Positions 48,445-64,000 of a stretch of DNA of 64,000 nucleotides are shown here, in pieces. The notes beneath the pieces were generated by a model. The model was not told the origin of the DNA and did no database searches. It was given only the letters and a program-made list of their open reading frames with translations. Each line of letters starts with the position of its first letter. Position 1 is the first letter of the stretch. The DNA is taken from NCBI GenBank assembly GCA_028829895.1, contig CM054180.1, positions 121,086,363 through 121,150,362 of the forward strand, written 5' to 3'. The DNA comes from Sinotaia quadrata (taxonomy: Eukaryota; Mollusca; Gastropoda; Architaenioglossa; Viviparidae). The position numbers were made by a program, and so were the translations under genes.

Positions 48445-48735
48445 GTGATCTGAAAGCCACTTTATTTCGCTCTTTGTGGTATTTTATATACGGATGTACT
48501 CTGACTGTGCCACTTTATTTCGCTCTTTGTGGTATTTTATATACGGATGTACTCTGACTGTGCCACTTTATTTCGCTCTTTGTGGTATTTTATATACGGA
48601 TGTACTCTGACTGTGCCACTTTATTTCGCTCTTTGTGGTATTTTATATAGGCCTACGGATGTACTCTGACTGTGCCACAAGTTTCGCTCTTTGTGGTGGT
48701 ATTTTATATATTCTGATGTACTCTGACTGTGCCAC
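48445..48735. repeat. 53-bp minisatellite, 5 copies
   Basis: Unit CCACTTTATTTCGCTCTTTG then TGGTATTTTATATACGGATG. Confidence 0.92.
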
Positions 48736-48744
48736 AAGTTTCCT

Positions 48745-48975
48745 GATATAAAGTACTTTGTCATAGTCTGATAGTGTTATATGAAGTACTTTGTCATAGT
48801 CTGATAGTGTTATATGAAGTACTTTGTCATAGTCTGATAGTGTTATATGAAGTACTTTGTCATAGTCTGATAGTGTTATATGAAGTACTTTGTCATAGTC
48901 TGATAGTGTTATATGAAGTACTTTGTCATAGTCTGATAGTGTTATATGAAGTACTTTGTCATAGTCTGATAGTGT
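48745..48975. repeat. 33-bp minisatellite, 7 copies
   Basis: Unit GTGTTATATGAAGTACTTTG then TCATAGTCTGATA, nearly perfect. The 33-bp length is open on both strands (11-residue repeats), which I regard as fortuitous. Confidence 0.93.
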
Positions 48976-49107
48976 TCCCTCGGAAACTGTGATAGTAACA
49001 GGGCAAGCAGCATTGTTGTGTATCCGGATGCTCTTTCCTTTTGATTTTGATGAAAATTCCAGATTTGTGTCATCTCTTTGTTTTTGTTTTTTGAAAATAC
49101 GACTGTC

Positions 49108-49202
49108 TGTGTGTGTGTGTGTGCGCGCGTGCGTGCGTGCGTGCGTGCGTGCGTGTGTGTGTGTGTTGTGTGTGTGTGTGTGTGTGTGCACGCGCGTGCG
49201 TG
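49108..49202. repeat. GT/GCGT microsatellite
   Basis: Compound (TG)n, (GCGT)n, (TG)n run. Confidence 0.95.
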
Positions 49203-50047
49203 TGTCTTTGTGTTTGAATGAATATTTCTGTTTTGTAGTGTGTGATATAGACAGATAGTCGTACATACATATTTCCAATCAGAGAGACATATAGACAGAC
49301 ATATAGACAGTGTAGACAGACAAATAGATTTATATGTAGACAGAGAGATACATAGTTTGAATCGAGTGTGCTTTATTGCGAGTGTTTAGAACTTTAAAAA
49401 AGTTGTCTAAACTAATTAACAGATACAGCCTAAAATTAATCCTTTTTATCACTCTTTACATAAACATTCTTTCTTAATTGAGTGTGCTTCCATGCTTAAT
49501 AATGATTGGTGTTTAAAATTTAAAAAATGCATAATGTGTATAAGTAAAAAATGAATATTTCAATGACTGACTACTTTCTAAAACTTCACGTATGTATCAC
49601 AATTTCTAGTACACAAAATTTTAAATGAAACGGTTAACGCCATTGCATCATGTTGCGCTGTATGAAAGGAGTTAAAGCTATCGAACAGGTTTGTCTTTGA
49701 TTAGCATGCATTGTTTCCTCTAATTTTAAGAGGTGTGCCGCTAATGATCATGATTTTGATTTATCTAATTCAAGGAGCAAACTATAAACATCCATTTCAA
49801 TTTATTTCTTCGTCATTTGCGCCTCTAGAAAATAAACTACGAACTTTAAATAATATCTTCCAGACACAGAATGTAGTAGATTATTACATGAAACACTATC
49901 AACTGTATCTAGTAAGCCACATATAGATGATAACAGCTTAGAAATAATAATATATAGCGGAATGATACAGTAAACACTCTCATATTAAAATTTCCAAAAG
50001 TCGCAAACAAATTAGACATTGTATCTTGTGAGTCACAAAAACGGAAA

Positions 50048-50230
50048 AGCTTCCCTGCAGGAATATCCACTGTGTGACAATGGGCAACAAAACATAGAGG
50101 AATGCAGGAATATCCACTGTGTGACAATGGGCAACAAAACATAGAGGAATGCAGGAATATCCACTGTGTGACAATGGGCAACAAAACATAGAGGAATGCA
50201 GGAATATCCGCTGTGTGACAATGGGCAATA
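50048..50230. repeat. 47-bp minisatellite, 4 copies
   Basis: Unit GGAATATCCACTGTGTGACA then ATGGGCAACAAAACATAG. Copy A has a single unit at the matching place (34350-34385), so this is a copy-B expansion. Confidence 0.92.
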
Positions 50231-50264
50231 AAATAGTGTAGCTAGTAATGCAAGCGCCAAAAGT

Positions 50265-50270
50265 TTTATT
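50265..50270 (-). promoter_or_regulatory. candidate polyadenylation signal, arrestin gene B
   Basis: AATAAA 175 nt after the stop, at the same place as in gene A. Confidence 0.5.
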
Positions 50271-50444
50271 CACTGAAGTCACATACGAACCACTGCCCTT
50301 GTAACCGTTAAGGCTAAAATTGTGGGAAAGTTTGCAAGTAAAAAAAAAACAAATGCAGTAAACGATTGCAGTAAGCGCTTCCATTGTATTCATTAAAGCC
50401 AGTTTCAAAATGCAAAAGCCTTCCGTTTATCGAGGAGAGTGTTT

Positions 50445-59561
<9,117 letters not shown>

Positions 59562-60156
59562 CCTGTTACTTTACATGACGCTGTACTAAATTGACATCAG
59601 TCTGTCTCATGAATATATAAATATATATAGACATTTGATATATTAATTAGTATCGAGTGTCATAAATGTAAAGGTCATCTTAGTGCAATAGTGATTCATA
59701 CTTAAAAGATCTACAAAGACGATCGCTTTCTTAAAACCAACCAGACAACCAACCAACAAACAAGCAATAAAAATAAACGAAACAAAATGAAACAAATACA
59801 AAAGTCATGGAAATCAAGCTGTGGGCACGCCATAATTCTTTTTCTTCTTTCCTTATTTCGATTAACTGTCGTATAACTACAGTTAATGAATTTAAAAAAC
59901 ACACTACTTTAAGAACACAACTGTTAAACTTATTTCACATTTCCGCATGGCGGTTCGAATTTCGATTTCTGATTTGTTATTTGTACTATTGAATCTGTTT
60001 TGTTGAATGTGCGTGTGAGACTGATATTTATATTGTGGATTTTGTGCATTAATATGTGTATGTTTATTCTATCTCACTATTGTGGAATTTTTGAGTGAGA
60101 GCTGATTGATTGTTTGGTTTTGTACTGTCAAGCAGGAAATTAACAGCGGCCGGCAA
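59562..60156. other. upstream flank of arrestin gene B
   Basis: The first 150 bp match copy A (43860-43960). No promoter element is certain. Confidence 0.5.
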
Positions 60157-60964
60157 CTCTAGAGGGAAATTACAACCATTATTTATATAGTATTTTGTAC
60201 ATTAGTTTACAAAAGTAATATTAGAGAATGAACATTTTATAGTTATTTTTATAAAAAACAGAAACAGAGGAGTAAAAAATTCTAATAATAGAACGTCTTG
60301 AACTTTTGAGAAAACAATATTTAACTTAAATAAAGTTAGTGCGAAATATGCTACTGCTTCTTTGCTAAATATTTGATAACATTGGCTGCAGCGTTGTTTT
60401 TAAGAGAGCGAGCAATGCATTGAACCCATCCGGTTTCTCTGGTTTGGATTTTATGACTGACAGGGCTCACAGTGTTCTCACACTAATAGGTAGTCGAAAA
60501 TACGACCAACAATTTAATAGCTCTGTTACTGACAGAAGGATATTCTTTTTCCAGTGATATCCAGAATTGAGACAATGATTGCATTTTATGTTTGGACACC
60601 AGGGTGACGTCAGAAGGCAACTCGATCAGATTTTCTTTTTACACGAGATTAAGTATGTATGAGATGACATCATCCATTTATTATTTTTATTATAATTATT
60701 TTATTAATCCTGAGCTTACCTTTACGAGGATCTCCATTTTCAAGTTAATAAATGTATTTGCTAAAGTCTAAGACCTGTGCTTGAAAATACTCATCAAGAG
60801 CACTAAATATCTAGTAGTCCGTCCAGGTAAGTCAAGGCAACCAAGAAGTTCTTCCCTAAACTATTCATCTTCACTATACTTCACGAAGCAAAGTAGAATA
60901 GCATTGCTACTCATGTCAGTTGATTCATCAAGTTGAATCACAAAACATCTCGTTGTTCTATCTA

Positions 60965-61247
60965 CAACTTGCTCTTCAATATCGGTGGCAATGTCAACAA
61001 TTCTCCTCTCTGAATGACGTTGTCCAAAAGCGGCACAACTTGCTCTACAATATCGGTGGCAATGTCAACAATTCTCCTCTCTGAATGACGTTGTCCAAAA
61101 GCGGCACAACTTGCTCTACAATATCGGTGGCAATGTCAACAATTCTCCTCTCTGAATGACGTTGTCCAAAAGCGGCACAACTTGCTCTACAATATCGGTG
61201 GCAATGTCAACAATTCTCCTCTCTGAATGACGTTGTCCAAAAGCGGC
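60965..61247. repeat. 71-bp tandem duplication inside the hAT coding region, 4 copies
   Basis: Unit CAACTTGCTCTACAATATCG then GTGGCAATGTCAACAATTCT; copies nearly identical. It spans the NVIQRRIVDIATDIEEQ coding segment, and 71 bp breaks the frame at every repeat. Confidence 0.93.
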
Positions 61248-61284
61248 AAAACCTCTAGTTTTTGAGAAGCTTGAGGACCCAAAA

Positions 61285-61525
61285 ATTTCCCTAGCGACAT
61301 CTAACCAAGTGTGATCGTAAATGTTAATCTTTAAAGTTGTGGATAAGAGGAAATATTTACAGTGCCTGTATATCTGCCAACTGAGAGAGACGAGCGGTGT
61401 CTGATGGGGGAAAATTAATAAAATAAAATTAAGATTCTCATCACTTAAAATAGTTTTGGATGATTAATTAATTATCATTAATAATAATACCCATTAACTA
61501 AGTGGCGTTGGTGTCACACAAAAGC
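61285..61525 (-). repeat. dispersed repeat family, copy 3, nested in the hAT element
   Basis: On the minus strand carries CACTTAGTTAATGGGTATTA, AAGTGATGAGAATCTTAATT, GACACCGCTCGTCTCTCTCA and CACTGTAAATATTTCCTC, in the same order as the copies at 8893-9118 and 14574-14800. Confidence 0.68.
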
Positions 61526-61796
61526 CGTGTAGATAGTTCGCTGCCAGGGATACAGCGACACTAAACTTTAAGTCCTCCTTATCGTAATGGCTAACACATT
61601 TCTTTTTCTTTTTTTAGTTTCTGTTGCACATTTCTGTTTCCTTGTTTCTTTTAAACTTGAAGTACTCATACTTGGTTTACTTTCGGTGTCATCACTACAT
61701 TTTATTCTGACTATTGTTCTTGATTTTAAAGAAGGTTAAAAGGGTTTTGCTCTTTTACTTTTTTTTTTTGTCTCCATTTTGTAGGGTTTCAATTTT

Positions 61797-62095
61797 TACA
61801 ACACAATGACACAAGAAATAACTTGCTTTCTGAAATACCACAACACAATGACTCAAGAGATAACTTTCTTTCTTAAATATACAACACAATGACACAAGAA
61901 ATAACTTGCTTTCTGCAATACCACAACACAATGACACAAGGTTGGTTGGTCATGTAGGGGGGCGCTTCCGGCTTCCGCCACTTTCGCGCTTGGGGAGGGG
62001 GAGTGGGGGAGAGGGATTCGTCTGTCGTCCTCGTCGAGTGTGTCAGTGATGGCGAATGACACAAGAAATAACTTGCTTTCTGAAATACCACAACT
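61797..62095. repeat. about 43-bp minisatellite interrupted by a GC-rich insert
   Basis: Units of AACACAATGACACAAGAAAT then AACTTGCTTTCTGAAATACC. After the fourth unit start, a 116-bp GC-rich block (61941-62056) intervenes, flanked by TGACACAAG on both sides. Confidence 0.88.
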
Positions 62096-62264
62096 CAGTA
62101 TTAGCAAACAATACGCACGGGCATGGCGAACTTAAGAACGTTACCGGACGGCAAGGTGCGCGGGACGTAACGAAGAGGTGTTGTCGACAGGTGAGCTGAC
62201 GTAATACTGGCAAATGATGTTTGTACACACACCGCCGACTATACTCGTCGTCGCGGGCAGTGCT

Positions 62265-62425
62265 GTCCCGCTCCACTCCGATACATGATCCAGGCGTTCC
62301 GCTCCACTCCGGTACATGATCCAGGCGTTCCGCTCCACTCCGGTACATGATCCAGGCGTTCCGCTTCACTCCGGTACATGATCCAGGCGTTCCGCTTCAC
62401 TCCGGTACATGATCCAGGTGTACCA
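62265..62425. repeat. 31-bp minisatellite, 5 copies
   Basis: Unit GCGTTCCGCTCCACTCCGGT then ACATGATCCAG; GC-richer than its surroundings. Confidence 0.92.
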
Positions 62426-62496
62426 GGTGTTAACCACCAGTAACGTTTTCATGGACTGAAAGGAAATTTCTGTGGAACGGCAGTTGAAAACCACTG

Positions 62497-63090
62497 ATCT
62501 CGTGCTCTCAAGTGTGAACTGGTGAACGATCAGGTCAAATGAGCTTGCGGGGTATTAGCATTCTGCTAAAAGTCTGGAACATGTGAGTGGTGAAGTCGAA
62601 TGAGGGCATAGTAGCCTTTAGGTTTAAGTCGTCCTTTCTGGTTGGAGAACTCAAGCGTAAACATTTCTAAAACGGGAGAGAACAGTACTTTGACATACTG
62701 CACAATCATCCCGGTTTTGACTTAAAAAAGCTTCAACGTGTGTTAGAATATGTGGACTGAGAATGCTAAATACAAACATGTAACGTAGTGGAGCAGGTAA
62801 AAATAATAGAAAGCATAAACTATTTTTTTTAAAATCGTGAATATTCCACACAAGGCATAAAATAAACATCATGTCTGAACTGTAAACAAAAATGTTTTAA
62901 TTACACTAGATTTCATTTACCTTTACTAAATAAATAACATTTTCAATTACAAAAGCGAAGTTGTCTGGAATTTTATTGTCTGCCCAATATCACGTTTGCC
63001 GATTTTTGAATGCAAAATGTCGACTGAAAAGAGAATTGATTCCAATAAAGTCCATGAGGCTGGTTCTTGAAATGAAAGACAACCGTCAGT
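62497..63090. other. non-coding stretch right of the hAT element
   Basis: AT-rich unique-looking sequence. I see no gene, repeat or RNA in it. Confidence 0.55.
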
Positions 63091-63094
63091 TGGA

Positions 63095-63330
63095 ATCTCC
63101 TGTAAAAGTGATTAACTAACGATTAAATAATAATGAATAAAGTGGGTTCTTGCTGTTGTTCTTCTGTTTTTCTGCTTCTTCTTCTTCTTCTCCTTCTTCC
63201 CATCCTCTTCTTCCTCTTTCTTTTTATTATTATTAAGCCTTTTTTCAAGACGTCTGTCATATGGTGAGCTCCATTAGTCAGCGTCTGCTGTAAAAGTGAT
63301 TTTCTAACGATTAATTAATAATGAAAATAT
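63095..63330 (-). repeat. two-copy repeat around a LINE-tail-like segment
   Basis: CTGTAAAAGTGATT then CTAACGATTAA recur at 63101 and 63288. Between them a CTT-rich tract and (ATT)n are followed by AAGCCTTTTTTCAAGACGTC, resembling the 3' end of the window's LINE family. Confidence 0.5.
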
Positions 63331-63373
63331 GTTGTTGTTGTTGTTGTTGTTGTTGTTCTTCTTCTTCTTCTTG

Positions 63374-64000
63374 AGCCTTTTCTCACGAATTCTGTTTCAC
63401 TGTCTGTTATGAACCAAGATCTCAGAATCTTGCCAAGATTTTGGGAGATCCAAGGTTTTACTATCTAGTTCATTTATTGCATTTGTTGTCCAGTGTATGA
63501 TACCTCCAAAGTAGCTACTTACAGATATTGTGTAAGAATTAAGGGTTTCTATTTTGTTAGCCCCATTTACCTTTGACTTTAGGACTTGTCTAACTCGTTT
63601 TTATAGTTTCTTTTAGCTTTGACTTTATGACTTGTCTAACTTGTTTTTATACTCTGTTTTTAAAGTTTGGGCTTTCCTTCACTCTGCATATTTTCTTGAT
63701 GTTGCAACGTCCCGAAGTATTTATGTCATTTTCCACACTGAAAAAGGTTAGATTTTTTAAAAGTCAAATTAAAGGTCTTCTGTTATATTGATTCTGACTT
63801 TCTGGACGATACTTCTGCCACATTTCTCAAATCCAAAACATATTTATCATACGTCCTCACTATACATATCGACAGTATTGATCAGTTGAAATCTGCTGTT
63901 CCGTTTTGGGATCTCCTTTGAATTCTTCATGTAATCTTTTAGTGTCAGTTTTGAATATTTTGTTCTGTTGGAATTGTTGACCTCTTGCAGTGTATCTTTT
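63374..64000 (-). mobile_element. decayed LINE with internal deletion, running off the window
   Basis: On the minus strand from the window edge the pieces read RYTARGQQFQQNKIFKTD, EEFKGDPKTEQQ, a frame-broken stretch, RVRQVLKSKVNGANKIETLN, GGIIHWTTNAINELDSKT, then directly LDLPKSW and the 3' UTR (GATTCTGAGATCTTGG type). The HWT...E-L-D-x-K-T block is the end of the RT region in this LINE type. Its direct joining to LDLPKSW shows that the finger and endonuclease were deleted. (GTT)n/(CTT)n lies at the tail. Confidence 0.75.

Larger units (their letters stand above)
43724..50444. other. intergenic region between the two arrestin genes
   Basis: Upstream flank of arrestin A, many minisatellites (44285-46605), a hAT remnant (46842-47720), pentanucleotide and other arrays (47886-49200), then the left flank of copy B from about 49605. 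No intact gene. Confidence 0.65.
60157..62496 (-). mobile_element. hAT transposon remnant, copy B, with internal duplications and deletions
   Basis: The right end (62477-62496) is the reverse complement of CAGTGGTTTTCAACTGCCG, a hAT-type terminal repeat. Reading from it on the minus strand, the pieces in order are: QASQKLEVLPLLDNVIQR (near 61250), ERRIVDIATDIEEQVV, FVIQLDESTDMSSNAILLC (near 60930), FREELLGCLDLP, then the C-terminal FWISLEKEY region (60540-60600). This is the order of a SCAND3/ZBED5-like hAT transposase. The middle is deleted, there are stops and frameshifts, and a 71-bp segment is repeated four times. The left terminal repeat present in copy A is missing here. Confidence 0.8.

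Noticed and set aside
48643..49278. 211-codon frame with an 11-residue repeat (SDYDKVLHITL)
   Set aside because: The repeat follows from a 33-bp minisatellite open on both strands, next to a CA/GT tract; no splice or domain support.

Overview
The window is animal nuclear DNA: AT-rich, with intron-split genes, GT/AG splice sites and dense micro- and minisatellites. Three things suggest a mollusc, perhaps a gastropod: a local expansion of secreted fibrinogen-related (FReD) proteins, LINE fragments of the restriction-like-endonuclease type, and SCAND3/ZBED-like hAT fragments. That taxonomic call is inference. All intact genes found lie on the minus strand.

Left half (1-33.1 kb): three tandem, same-orientation genes, each with four coding exons and identical intron phases (0, 1, 0). 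Each encodes a signal peptide plus PAN/apple domain (exon 1), a four-cysteine EGF-like module (exon 2), the start of a FReD (exon 3, 89 nt in every copy) and the rest of the FReD (exon 4). Gene 1 is 124-7404 (375 aa), gene 2 is 12962-18618 (362 aa) and gene 3 is 26841-32168 (371 aa). One EGF exon and all three 89-nt exons were found by reading splice sites. A decayed FReD tail lies on the plus strand near 21.5 kb. The products look like secreted lectin-like proteins, possibly immune, but no function is shown by the sequence.

Right half (33.9-62.5 kb): a segmental duplication. Copy A (about 33.9-47.5 kb) and copy B (about 49.6-60.7 kb) each carry a complete seven-exon alpha-arrestin (ARRDC-type) gene of 425 and 413 aa, with arrestin N and C domains and a C-terminal PPxY motif. 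Both copies also keep remnants of one hAT transposon downstream in window coordinates. The copies differ by minisatellite expansions, small in-frame indels, a palindrome with an inverted spacer in copy B, and oppositely oriented LINE 3' ends in the same intron.

Right edge (62.5-64 kb): non-coding DNA, then a decayed LINE running off the window. No rRNA, tRNA or CRISPR was seen. The strongest candidate for something undescribed is the PAN / four-Cys EGF / divergent FReD gene cluster.
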